Assembly (NCBI GenBank): GCA_027036675.1 | Contig: JALWDW010000020.1 | Location: forward strand, 1 to 38,496 | From: Candidatus Dojkabacteria bacterium | Lineage (GTDB): Bacteria; Patescibacteriota; Dojkabacteria; SC72; JAHDCA01 | Reading direction: 5' to 3' | DNA: 38,496 bases | Shown: piece after piece, positions 28,979 through 38,496 of the stretch | Layout of the letters: every line of letters starts with the position of its first letter | Numbering within the stretch: position 1 is the stretch's first letter | The notes under the pieces: model-generated | The model's input: the letters and a program-made list of their open reading frames with translations, nothing else | The model's database searches: none | Told to the model about the DNA's origin: nothing | Program-made: the position numbers and the translations under genes

Positions 28979-30172
28979 TCAGTAGGCGTATCGTGATTCA
29001 GGAGTTTCATCATTATTTTTTATCGTAGGATGTCGCGAAGTACGTTCGGCCAAGTTAGTTTTGACATGCAACAGTCCGATGATGGCAAAAAGGATTCCCA
29101 TGACAGCGGAAAGTATGAAAAGGTGCGATGCGCCGGTTGTCAGGATCGCAAGTGCGCCGATGAGTAGGGATATGGCCATTTCGACTGACAATACCTGTGC
29201 CGGTGATAGTCCCAATTTTCGCAATTGATGATGCAGGTGGTCCGTTCCGTTTATTTGCATCAGTTGTACGAAACTTTTCGGCCTGTAGATATATATTCGG
29301 CGTACCAATACGAAGAAATAGTCGGTTAGAGGTAGTAAAACGATCAATAGCGCCGTTGCCAATTTGACATGCGCTAATATTGCCAATGTGATCAGCAAAA
29401 AACCATATGTGGATTTGCCTGTTGCTCCTGTGTAAACCTTGGCTGGAGGTAGATTATATATGATGTATCCCATCATTGCTCCCACAGTCAGTATAGAGAT
29501 CGCGCTGACTGCATGTAGTGACGGATCCCTGAGGGAGATTACAAAGATTATCAAAAACGCTATAATCATATTACCTTCCAGCAAGGCGTCAGAGCCGGCG
29601 ATCATTTTGATCGAATTGATCGTGTATAAAATGATAAACAAAAGTATCAAATCTCCCGGGAATGTCAGCCCTATGTGTATGTTCCCGATCTGATAAGTAA
29701 AATTGAAAATGTCCATATTCAGATCTTTGAGGAAAAATAAATTATTGATGTGGAAAGAAAAATCTGTAGCGACAATCATCAATGAAGCTAAAAACTGGAC
29801 AATGAATTGATACTTTGCTTTGAGGTTTATTCGATCATCTATCACACCCATACTAATCAAGAACACTAAACCCAAAAACAACGGAAACATATCCGGGATC
29901 TTACCGACTTGTGTCAATATATAGGTGACGACCGGTATGACGACAGCCAGCCCCCCAAAAAAAGGTATAGGATATGAGTGTGTATGTCTTGCCGGATCGT
30001 CGTGGGGGTTTCGGAAGCGTCCGATTTGCTTCCTCATGGAGCCAGGGAAATCCATTATCCTATACTTTGAAGCAAGCATCGCAAAATATGGTGTCGAAAG
30101 TAATGCGAATAAAAACGCAGAGAGAAAATACGGCCAAAAATTGAGATAACGTTGCAAACTAGAGGGTATCAT
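28979..30172 (-). CDS. MraY/WecA-family phospho-sugar transferase
   Basis: Polytopic; DFPGSMRKQIGRFRNPHDDPARHTHSYPIPFFGGLAVV, GVIDDRINLKAKYQF, INGTDHLHHQLRKLGLSP. Confidence 0.85.
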   Translation of the reverse strand: MIPSSLQRYLNFWPYFLSAFLFALLSTPYFAMLASKYRIMDFPGSMRKQIGRFRNPHDDPARHTHSYPIPFFGGLAVVIPVVTYILTQVGKIPDMFPLFLGLVFLISMGVIDDRINLKAKYQFIVQFLASLMIVATDFSFHINNLFFLKDLNMDIFNFTYQIGNIHIGLTFPGDLILLFIILYTINSIKMIAGSDALLEGNMIIAFLIIFVISLRDPSLHAVSAISILTVGAMMGYIIYNLPPAKVYTGATGKSTYGFLLITLAILAHVKLATALLIVLLPLTDYFFVLVRRIYIYRPKSFVQLMQINGTDHLHHQLRKLGLSPAQVLSVEMAISLLIGALAILTTGASHLFILSAVMGILFAIIGLLHVKTNLAERTSRHPTIKNNDETPESRYAY

Positions 30173-30173
30173 T

Positions 30174-30632
30174 CTAAGTGGTTAGTAAACTTAGTTTCAA
30201 TACAATCACTACGAGAGATAGATAGACGGTCAAATTTATAAGGTAAATTTCAGCCCTGTATCTCTTTACTTTGAGTGATGATATGACGATAATTGCCAGG
30301 AGCATAGTGACCAGTACAATAGGTGTTGTCCGCAGAATCTTTTGTGAAACGAGTCTTTCTTTAAGATTATATTGATATGAAAATAGTGGTACGACGGATA
30401 TGCCGTCTGCGAAGAGCAATTTCAGCTTTTGATAAAGTACGAGCGCAGAACTGGCGATGAGTGCTATCGTAAGCCACAAAATTGGATCGTTCATACGTTT
30501 GATGCGGAAATAGATTTGTATACTCTTACGAACGTCACTCCTGAGTTTCAAAGCAAAGTTTTTGAGTGGGTCCTCTTTCAGATGCAATGAAAACTGTTCG
30601 TTTCTTTTGGATTTGCGAAGTGAATTTTTCAT
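30174..30632 (-). CDS. Hypothetical membrane protein, 152 aa
   Basis: Several TM segments; stop adjacent to the start of the glycosyltransferase ORF on the same strand. Confidence 0.55.
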   Translation of the reverse strand: MKNSLRKSKRNEQFSLHLKEDPLKNFALKLRSDVRKSIQIYFRIKRMNDPILWLTIALIASSALVLYQKLKLLFADGISVVPLFSYQYNLKERLVSQKILRTTPIVLVTMLLAIIVISSLKVKRYRAEIYLINLTVYLSLVVIVLKLSLLTT

Positions 30633-30715
30633 GATTAGTCGATTATAGCATTATGTACACTTCAACCCCGTGGGCGGAGCCGTACTTCGCTTGACAGTGT
30701 ATAATCCGGTAGCAG

Positions 30716-31492
30716 ATGCACGAGAAATTCACCATCAAGAAACAATTTGGACAGAACTTCTTCACCGACCGCCGGTTGGCAGAAGAATTGGCCACCCGCG
30801 TGATCGACGGGCGAGATGTCAACCTCCTGGAAATCGGCCCCGGCAAAGGCGCGTTTACAGAGTATTTCTACAAAAACCTGCACCACCGACTTTACCTTGT
30901 AGAAATCGATGAATACCTGGCGAAAATGATGCAAGTGTTTTATCCGCAGGCGACCATCTGGAATATGGACGTGCTGGAAGACACGTTCATACAACAACTT
31001 CTAAACAGCAAGTACGCACAAAACTCGGACTCAACTGGCAAGGTGGTATTCGGAGCTTTGCCATACAATATATCCAAACGGATCATCATGCGAATGTTGG
31101 AAAATCATGTCGCTGATGAATACTGGTATATCGTACAAAAGGAAGTCGGGGAACTCCTGCTGGAAAACAAAAGCGGGATGTTTAAACTGTTCACCCAAAT
31201 ATATGCCGACAGTGAAAAGATCAAAATCTTATCCCCGCACTTTTTCAATCCGCGACCCAAGGTGGAAAGCATGCTGATAAAAATCACACCACACTACAAA
31301 GATGCAACCATCAGCGATATACCGAAACTGAGCAGATTTATCAAAACCGCATTTCGCATGCCGCGCAAGACTGTCAAAAACAACTTTGCAGGCACCGAAT
31401 TTGCCGACATTGCCGATCAAAACATCCTGAGTAAACGTGCCGAAGACATGAGTCTTGCAGAGATCGTGCAGGCCCTTGATATTACGAAGTAA
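30716..31492 (+). CDS. rsmA: 16S rRNA dimethyladenosine transferase family (RsmA/KsgA)
   Basis: FTIKKQFGQNFFTDRRLAEELA, LLEIGPGKGAFTEYF, VFGALPYNISKRII, FNPRPKVESMLIKI, AFRMPRKTVKNNF. Confidence 0.9.
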   Translation: MHEKFTIKKQFGQNFFTDRRLAEELATRVIDGRDVNLLEIGPGKGAFTEYFYKNLHHRLYLVEIDEYLAKMMQVFYPQATIWNMDVLEDTFIQQLLNSKYAQNSDSTGKVVFGALPYNISKRIIMRMLENHVADEYWYIVQKEVGELLLENKSGMFKLFTQIYADSEKIKILSPHFFNPRPKVESMLIKITPHYKDATISDIPKLSRFIKTAFRMPRKTVKNNFAGTEFADIADQNILSKRAEDMSLAEIVQALDITK

Positions 31493-32471
31493 CTCGGAAA
31501 TCCCAAATCCCGTCCACCTTATCAAAGGATTTCCCGCAACCGCGACATTCGGCTTTGTCCGCATCGAAATGCAGACCCCCTTTGCATGATGGACATACAA
31601 GGATATCGGTGATCGATACGTCCGCGGGACCCTCTCCCGCATCGCCACCCCCAACCCGCTCATCCGTCATCGCTTTTTGCAGAGTGTAAATCATGCTTGG
31701 AGCCAACGAAGCGACAAACGGTATCGCCTGCAACAAACCGTCCAGTCGCCGGAGCAGTTTGGTCGGTATACGGCGCTTCAAAAAAGGCATTCGGAAAAAG
31801 GACAATCCACGTACATTGCGAATCCGGAGATCATGAGATTGCGCAACGGTTCGTAAATGCTTCGGGTGGTAGTTTAAGAAGATATTGGCGTCGGAATTGG
31901 CCCGCGGGTCGTCTTCGCCCGGCAGGCCGGAAGATTCATCGGTATGTGGCTGTTGGTAAGGAGTCTGGTCATAAAGACGAGGCTGTTTTCCCAGTAAATT
32001 GCGAATACGTGCCTTCATATGAATCTTGTTTGCAAACTCCTGCAAAAATATCGCACCGGGCTTCAAGACACGCGCCAGTTCCTCGAAATACCTATCCGGC
32101 TCCTCAATATGGTGCATCACTCGCATCATCAGCCCCCCGTCAAAAGTACCCGGTCTAAAGGGAAGATGATAAAGATTACCGGCGATCAATATGACATTTT
32201 TGTTCGTTTTCTGTATCTTGCTCCGATATTTACGCAAAGTATTCAGTGAATAATCCAAAATGATATTTTGTCTAAACAATGGCGCATACAGAGGTGTCAA
32301 TCGCCCAAACGAACCGCCTATATCTATGAACACCCCACCCTTTTGTCGATCCCGCAGGTGGCGACCCAGCAAGTGCCGTATGGCCATCGATTCTACGGCA
32401 TTTTCGTACTCCCGGCCCTGCCAGTAATCCGCATAATCATAGTCCGTCGAATCGTAATCTGAAATTTTCAT
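31482..32471 (-). CDS. Class I SAM-dependent methyltransferase with C-terminal Trm112-like zinc ribbon
   Basis: GVFIDIGGSFGRLTPLYAPLF, GTFDGGLMMRVMHHIEEPDRYFEELARVLKPGA, C-terminal LVCPSCKGGL..ECRGCGKSFDKVDGIWDFR. Confidence 0.8.
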   Translation of the reverse strand: MKISDYDSTDYDYADYWQGREYENAVESMAIRHLLGRHLRDRQKGGVFIDIGGSFGRLTPLYAPLFRQNIILDYSLNTLRKYRSKIQKTNKNVILIAGNLYHLPFRPGTFDGGLMMRVMHHIEEPDRYFEELARVLKPGAIFLQEFANKIHMKARIRNLLGKQPRLYDQTPYQQPHTDESSGLPGEDDPRANSDANIFLNYHPKHLRTVAQSHDLRIRNVRGLSFFRMPFLKRRIPTKLLRRLDGLLQAIPFVASLAPSMIYTLQKAMTDERVGGGDAGEGPADVSITDILVCPSCKGGLHFDADKAECRGCGKSFDKVDGIWDFRVTS

Positions 32472-34243
32472 GATATTTTTTGTCCTTTTAAATTATTAAG
32501 TTGTACGGAAAGAGCCTGCATCTCCTTGAGCAATTCTGTCTGCACCTGCGGGTCGTCGCTTTGGACCAACCGTTGACGCAGAGACTTGATATCCCGTTGG
32601 ATTTTATCAATTTCCAGCAATGACAGGGTATCCGAAATTTCGTCTGCCAATTCACCGGGACGTATTGCCAAATCGGTCGGAGACATCAAAATATCTTCCA
32701 GTTTTCGCCAGGCCGACGAGCCCTCCCGGAGGTTGGCAAAAACATCTTTGATAAACACGGTATCTTCCCTATTCAACAGTATGACAATCTCCCGCAGGTC
32801 GGGATCGGCAAAGAGTGTCTCATCCACATTGACCGTTTCCAAGTTGTTTTGCAACAACAATAATCTGATGAAATATGATTCACGCGGATAGAGTTCGGTA
32901 TTGTCATTGACATCTCCGCGCTGTTTTGTAGGTGTCGCTTTGGTGTTGTCGGAGGCTCGAGTATCGATGTTAATATCCATCCCCGTCAACAACGGAATTT
33001 GTTCCATGGCAAATTTACGTTGCGTATCGTCTTTGATCGTGGCAAACAGGTTTTTCACATATTTTTCCAATCTTTTGCGATCATCCAGACGACTTATGTC
33101 CAATTTGGATAATTTACGTTTGACAAGGTATGAAAACGCATCCTCTTTTTCCGACAAGATTTCATCTGATTTGTTATCGGAATTATTGAGAAATTCGTCC
33201 ATATCCGAATAAGGTTGCGGATTGAATACGTAACTTGTAAATGACAATTTATTCGCCAAAATGAATGATTTTTCCAATGCCTTTTGGCCGGCATCATCGT
33301 TGTCAAATACAAAAAGTACGTTGTCGGTATATGTCCTCAACAGCTCCAATTGTTGCTCCGTCAACGCCGTACCTTGCGGTGCCACGGTATTTTGCAACCC
33401 GTGCTGATAAGACATGATGACATCGATCTGCCCTTCTACGACGATCGCCAAATCCTCTTGTCGGATCACATATTTGGCTTTGTGCAGTCCGTAAAGTATA
33501 CGGCCTTTGCGAAAAATCGGTGTCTGCGGTGTATTCAAATACTTCGGCCCAAATTGGTCTTGATCTATATGGCGACCGGAAAATCCAACCGGATGTCCAT
33601 GCACGTCGTGTATCGGAAACATGATCCGGTTTTGAAATTTGTCTCGGATACGCCCTTTTCTCTCCACAAACAAACCTGATCTCAGCAAGAAATCTCGCGA
33701 GAAATATAGTTTACCCTGCCTGCGTTTACCTATGTGTCCTTCTTTTTGCAGAAAATTCAGGAATAAATCACCTTTTGGCGCGTAACCGATCTTAAAATCT
33801 TTCACCGTCTGCGCCGTAAGATGCCTTTTTTTGACATATTCGATCGCTTTCGGCGTATTGGCAAGTTTCAGGTAATAAAAATCGCCCGCCAGCTTGTTGA
33901 TCTCTTCGTAGAGGAAGTACTTGGACTTTTTCTTTGTGTGCTTCAATTCCACTCCGGCTTGTTTGGCCAGTTTTTTCAGTGCTTCCGGGAAGTCCAGCTT
34001 CTCTATCTTTTGTATGAAATCAAAGATATCGCCAGTTTCTCCGCAACCGAAGCATTTATATCGTTGCAATGTCGGGCTGACACTGAATGAAGGGGTCTTC
34101 TCATCGTGAAATGGACAGAGAGCGACATAATTTTGTCCGGCTTTTTTCAAAGTGAGGTATTGGGAAACGATATCTACGATATCCAGTCGCTCACGGATGG
34201 TTTCTATATCCCGCCTATCGTCTTGTGGTTTCGTCATTGGCAC
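32468..34243 (-). CDS. dnaG: DNA primase
   Basis: Zinc finger CPFHDEKTPSFSVSPTLQRYKCFGCGETGDIFDF; VVEGQIDVIMSYQHGLQNTVAPQGTALT TOPRIM. Confidence 0.95.
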   Translation of the reverse strand: MPMTKPQDDRRDIETIRERLDIVDIVSQYLTLKKAGQNYVALCPFHDEKTPSFSVSPTLQRYKCFGCGETGDIFDFIQKIEKLDFPEALKKLAKQAGVELKHTKKKSKYFLYEEINKLAGDFYYLKLANTPKAIEYVKKRHLTAQTVKDFKIGYAPKGDLFLNFLQKEGHIGKRRQGKLYFSRDFLLRSGLFVERKGRIRDKFQNRIMFPIHDVHGHPVGFSGRHIDQDQFGPKYLNTPQTPIFRKGRILYGLHKAKYVIRQEDLAIVVEGQIDVIMSYQHGLQNTVAPQGTALTEQQLELLRTYTDNVLFVFDNDDAGQKALEKSFILANKLSFTSYVFNPQPYSDMDEFLNNSDNKSDEILSEKEDAFSYLVKRKLSKLDISRLDDRKRLEKYVKNLFATIKDDTQRKFAMEQIPLLTGMDINIDTRASDNTKATPTKQRGDVNDNTELYPRESYFIRLLLLQNNLETVNVDETLFADPDLREIVILLNREDTVFIKDVFANLREGSSAWRKLEDILMSPTDLAIRPGELADEISDTLSLLEIDKIQRDIKSLRQRLVQSDDPQVQTELLKEMQALSVQLNNLKGQKIS

Positions 34244-35193
34244 GATATATCATTTCCATCTATGTTACATGTATTATCCCCAGCGTGCAAAGACAATTCA
34301 TCCCCTTGCCAATCGACCTTCAGTGCTCCCGGACGCGCGGTGGAGATCACCGCTTCCTTTGTGGGTTCAAATGTCTGCTTGTCACCTTCCTGCATGGTAC
34401 CGGTAAATTGTTCCGTTCCGTCTATATTGACAGTCAACCAAACCGGCCCGGTAGCCTCTATCGTCAAGGTACCTGGTTGCGCTTTGGGCGGTTCCGGAGA
34501 CTCGGGCTCATTGGCCCGGGGTGTAGCATTCTCTTGGTGATCGGGGTTATCAAATACAACCTTGCGTATGATTTGCGTACTCGTTCGCTGATTGCTTTTT
34601 CTCGTCGCTTTGAAAACCAAGATATTGGTACCTTCGTTCAATGTATATCGAGTCGAGAAAAAGCCATTTGTACGCACTTCCAACTCCGCATCATTCAGTG
34701 TTACGACCGCGTCCTTGTCCACCAAACCCTCAACGTCAATGGTCGCGGTGTGGACGGTCATGTCTTTGTCCGGTTTAAACACCTCCAGCAACGGAGCCCG
34801 CTGGAAAGCCACTAGCTGGAAAGCAAAATATACCAATACGGCAGTTACCAGCACAACCAAAGCTGCGATACCGGATAATTTGTGCCAATCCCGCATATTT
34901 TTGCCGGCACCTTTGCCGGCGGGCATCTTCTCCACCGGCTTGGCGTTTAGCATGGCCCGACGTTTCAATGCCAATGCTCTGTTTTTATCCACCCCGAGAA
35001 ATTCCGCATATACGCCGACAAAACCGTCGGCAGAGATATCCGATGGCAACTTTTCGTAATCATCATTTTCTATCGCCTTCAGATACTCCTTCTTGATATT
35101 CGTCTGAGCGGAGATAAGATCGAGCGACAGGCTTTTGGTCACTCGCACTTGCTTTAAAAGTTGTCCTGCGGTCAGCATAGTTGATTTTACCAT
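34234..35193 (-). CDS. RodZ-like HTH protein with TM and extracytoplasmic domains
   Basis: LKQVRVTKSLSLDLISAQTNIKKEYLKAIENDDYEKLPSDISADGFVGVYAEFLGVD; one TM; beta-rich C-terminus. Confidence 0.78.
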   Translation of the reverse strand: MVKSTMLTAGQLLKQVRVTKSLSLDLISAQTNIKKEYLKAIENDDYEKLPSDISADGFVGVYAEFLGVDKNRALALKRRAMLNAKPVEKMPAGKGAGKNMRDWHKLSGIAALVVLVTAVLVYFAFQLVAFQRAPLLEVFKPDKDMTVHTATIDVEGLVDKDAVVTLNDAELEVRTNGFFSTRYTLNEGTNILVFKATRKSNQRTSTQIIRKVVFDNPDHQENATPRANEPESPEPPKAQPGTLTIEATGPVWLTVNIDGTEQFTGTMQEGDKQTFEPTKEAVISTARPGALKVDWQGDELSLHAGDNTCNIDGNDISCQ

Positions 35194-35538
35194 ATGGGAA
35201 GTACGCCCTACGTTCTAATTCCGAGCGCAACAGGTCGGGGTCCCACCCCGGGGTTGGAACCCGGGCTTAAACCCCGGACTTGACATGGGAAGCCCGTTGT
35301 CATAGGGATGGTACATAAGAAAATCTTGCAGTTAATGTTGTTTTAATCGAAATTTAACGGCCAACTTACGTTGTCGTATAAGCATTTACGAATGCCCGTC
35401 GCTCTGGAGCGCACATCCCGGGTTTCCCGCACATCCTTTGTCGGCAAGGCACTTACCGATACTTCGCAGCTACGGTAAATGGCGAGACGTACCTAAACGT
35501 AGGTACAGAGAGGGTCGCCGCACCATCTATCTCATATT

Positions 35539-35729
35539 GGGAAAATGCCTCCAGGTGAGCGCTTGCACGGCATGCAGCACATAACAATTGTTATAGGTAT
35601 ACGGTATCTGCATACGTCGCATACGCCCCGTTTTGCATATTCGATCGAATTGAAACCCTACCCACCGCCCTTGTAGCAACAACATTTCTATCTGACCAAT
35701 GGGCTCGAAGACTGGGTACTAACCCCGAC
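35539..35729. repeat. 191-nt intergenic repeat, copy 2 (partner 11738-11928)
   Basis: See 11738-11928. Confidence 0.8.
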
Positions 35730-35742
35730 TTCTACGCCCCGC

Positions 35743-38082
35743 TTACTCGTCCGCTTCCGGGCCGTGCAAAATTTCCGCCGGGTCGGAAATCAAAACCTTG
35801 CGCGAGGAACTTCCTTCCTGCGGACCTATGGCACCCGCCGCTTCGAGCTCATCCATCAGCCTTGCCGCCCTGTTGTAACCAATCCTAAACTTCCTCTGCA
35901 ACATGGACGAGGATGCCTTTTGAGCATTAACCACCGCTTCCAACGCGTCCGCAAAGAGAGGATCTTCCGAAACCGCTCCGGCCGCGCCCCCACTGTGAGA
36001 ATCTCCGTCATTTTTAGGCGCGGTGATAGTGTCGGAATATGTGACCTCGCCATGCGTCTGCTCCTTGATAAACCGAACTATATTATTAACATCATTTGTA
36101 GTGGTAAACGCACCCTGTACACGTACCGGTTGCCCGACCTGAGGCGCCTTGTATATCATATCCCCTTTGCCGATCAACGTCTCCGCGCCGGGACGATCCA
36201 AAATAACCCTGGAGTCTGTGACTGTCGATACGGTGAAGGCCATACGCGAGGGGATGTTTGCCTTGATCAATCCGGTGATAACATCTACGGAAGGCCTCTG
36301 CGTCGCCAAAATCATGTGAATTCCGATTGCCCTTGCCATCTGAGTCAGCCGTACTATTTTCGATTCGACATCAACTCCGGTAGAAAGCATCAAGTCCGCC
36401 ATTTCATCTACCACTATGACGATGTACGGCAAGGCAATGTATCCCATACGGTCGTTGTACTCTTTGATATTACGAACCCCGACCTGTTTCAACAATCTAT
36501 ACCTGCGTCGCATTTCTTCCACAGCCCATTGCAATGCATTGACGACCAATTCCATATCGGTGATCACCGGAGTAAGCAGATGAGGTATCCCCTCGTATGG
36601 GTACATCTCCACCATCTTGGGGTCCACCAAGACCATCCGTACTTCATCGGGTGACTTTGTCATGAGAATCCCGGACAAGATCGAGTTGATACCGGCGGAT
36701 TTACCGGCACCTGTAGCTCCAGCGACCAGGAGGTGGGGCAACGACACAAGGTCGGTGATCAGTGGTTCTCCGGAAATAGTCTGCCCCAAGGTAACGGGGA
36801 TTTCATAATCGTCTTTGTCTACCAACAGTACGTTCATCATCTCTCTCAAATATACAAAATTCGGTGTAGGGTTCGGCATTTCGATGCCTATCAACGAAGT
36901 CCCCGGGATTGGAGCCTCAATCCGGATATGATTTTCCGAGGTTGCCAGAGCCAGAGCTATGTCGTTTGTATAATTTTTGACTTTGGAGACCTTGGTACCG
37001 ACGGCTATGCTAAATGCGTATTGCACAACGGTAGGTCCGATCGTCACTTTGTTAGCCTTGGTCTCTATGCCGAAACTTTTCAGGGTATTCTCGATCAATT
37101 TCGAATTTCTTTTGTGAATAGCGGGGTCGGGCTCCACTCGTTTGGGTTTGGTCAGCAACTCTATCGGTGGTAGTTTCCAGTCGGGAAATTGTGGTGTACC
37201 AAAAAGATCGTCCGTACCATCTTCGGATGTTTCGCTTCCCGAACCCGGACCGACCAGCTCTATTTCATCTTCTTCATCGGCTGTATATACATCTTTGTGT
37301 GTATCGGGATCTTGCACGTCATCAACCACCGTAGTGGTGGGGACATCATGCGGCACGGTCTCATAAGAGGTTGCCGTCTCTATTTCTATGTCATCGCTAT
37401 CATCGTTTTCTCCCTTTTTCTTGAACATAGAGAAGAAGCTTTTCTTTTTTGGGTTCTCCACGTATTCAGTTTCTTTTTCTTCTGCTCTAGTTGCCGTCTC
37501 GCCTGTCGGAGATGTATCTTTGACTGCATTTATCTCAGGTTCTTCCGCGTCTTTCGACGAATGGAATATTTTGGTGAATATGGATGGCAACTTGTCGAAT
37601 ATGAATTCGATAGCGCGTTCGAAATCTTGCCCGGCCGTCAGGCTTGCAGATATGAGGATAGCTAACAGAATTATTATGAATTCAAGAAATGAACCGAGGA
37701 ATGATTGCAAGTGTGAATGCAAGAGGTATCCAAATTGTCCGCTGTATGATGACAGGTCTTGCGAGTTTTCCAATACCTCCGCCGGTACGAAGAAGGTCAA
37801 AAGCAATGTACCGGACAACGCGAGCAAGAAGAACCCTGACAATACTTTCAGTGAATTGAAGTATTTTGATTTCGTAAGGAATTTCATGGACAGTGCGATG
37901 GTGCCGATCCCCCACAGAAAAGAGGAATAACCGAAAAGTGTAAGGGCTTTGGTGGCGACAATGCTTTGGTTTAACGGTGCAAGGAACAAAGCGGCACCGA
38001 CGACAAACAAGAGGATGCCCAGCATTACACGGGTTTCCTTGCTATGGATTGTGACTTGCGTGCTTTTGCGCTTTCTCGCCAA
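35743..38082 (-). CDS. ftsK: DNA translocase FtsK/SpoIIIE
   Basis: LPHLLVAGATGAGKSAGINSILSGILMTKSPDEVRMVLVDPKMVEM, HMILATQRPSVDVITGLIKANIPSRMAF, C-terminal gamma domain RKFRIGYNRAARLMDELEAAGAIGPQEGSSSRKVLI. Confidence 0.96.
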   Translation of the reverse strand: MARKRKSTQVTIHSKETRVMLGILLFVVGAALFLAPLNQSIVATKALTLFGYSSFLWGIGTIALSMKFLTKSKYFNSLKVLSGFFLLALSGTLLLTFFVPAEVLENSQDLSSYSGQFGYLLHSHLQSFLGSFLEFIIILLAILISASLTAGQDFERAIEFIFDKLPSIFTKIFHSSKDAEEPEINAVKDTSPTGETATRAEEKETEYVENPKKKSFFSMFKKKGENDDSDDIEIETATSYETVPHDVPTTTVVDDVQDPDTHKDVYTADEEDEIELVGPGSGSETSEDGTDDLFGTPQFPDWKLPPIELLTKPKRVEPDPAIHKRNSKLIENTLKSFGIETKANKVTIGPTVVQYAFSIAVGTKVSKVKNYTNDIALALATSENHIRIEAPIPGTSLIGIEMPNPTPNFVYLREMMNVLLVDKDDYEIPVTLGQTISGEPLITDLVSLPHLLVAGATGAGKSAGINSILSGILMTKSPDEVRMVLVDPKMVEMYPYEGIPHLLTPVITDMELVVNALQWAVEEMRRRYRLLKQVGVRNIKEYNDRMGYIALPYIVIVVDEMADLMLSTGVDVESKIVRLTQMARAIGIHMILATQRPSVDVITGLIKANIPSRMAFTVSTVTDSRVILDRPGAETLIGKGDMIYKAPQVGQPVRVQGAFTTTNDVNNIVRFIKEQTHGEVTYSDTITAPKNDGDSHSGGAAGAVSEDPLFADALEAVVNAQKASSSMLQRKFRIGYNRAARLMDELEAAGAIGPQEGSSSRKVLISDPAEILHGPEADE

Positions 38083-38311
38083 TTGTACAGAAAGTATAAC
38101 TTAACCTGTACATTCTAACATATTTTGTGGACGAAGCCGGGGTTCGGACCCGGGGTTGGGGCTCGGGGTTGATCCAGAAAGCCCATCGGCACAACAAGAG
38201 TATGAGGGAAAACGGGAATATTGGTGTTTATCCGGGTAAGTTTCAGCCCCCTAGTATAGCTTGTCGCAGCAACCTTTTCGCAGGGTCCTACCATCGAGCA
38301 TGCGAATCGCC

Positions 38312-38431
38312 CATGACAACAGGGATTACGCCAATATGCGCGAATTTGCTACTCTCATAGAGAGTTCTCTTGGTTTTCTAAGCGTAGATCGAGAGCTGTG
38401 CGGTGGCATTTTGCCAATGACAATAGGTGTT
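38312..38431 (+). repeat. 120-nt intergenic repeat, copy 2 (partner 2403-2522 on the other strand)
   Basis: See 2403-2522. Confidence 0.6.
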
Positions 38432-38496
38432 TTTCATTACCGGCAGTCGTGAAAGATAGACCCGTGGTGGTAACCCTCAGGTCTTACACCGACCGC

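Noticed and set aside
1-38496. CRISPR array, transposase, integrase, rRNA operon, phage genes
   Set aside because: Looked for by eye; no regularly spaced identical repeats, no recognisable recombinase or rRNA sequence in the window.

Overview
The window looks like a compact bacterial chromosome segment around the replication origin. Lineage is inferred only from content: DUF4012 and PEGA proteins, PilN/PilO-like genes, a TrmB-type regulator and short genes suggest a Patescibacteria/CPR-like organism. The housekeeping set is trpS, glyA, gdhA, ung, pyrG, dnaN, an oriC-like spacer, dnaA, a polyprenyl synthetase, rpmH, rnpA, metG, rpoD, a MraY/WecA-like transferase, rsmA, dnaG, a RodZ-like gene and ftsK. 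Leading observations: (1) a divergent module at 9.5-11.6 kb with a TrmB-like regulator, a palindromic operator in a strong leaderless-type promoter, a CCA-encoding tRNA-like RNA whose anticodon arm is an 8-bp stem with a GAAA tetraloop, and 12 nt downstream an unassigned protein; (2) an orphan OmpR-type response regulator lacking the phospho-acceptor Asp and the conserved Lys, together with intergenic 11-bp-phased A/T-rich repeats that would suit such a protein; (3) several families of diverged intergenic repeats with conserved lengths, one of which runs into the glyA 3' end; (4) a MetRS fused to OB-fold-like and B3/4-like domains; (5) TrpRS and RsmA with substituted signature motifs. All assignments are from reading the sequence; no database search was run.
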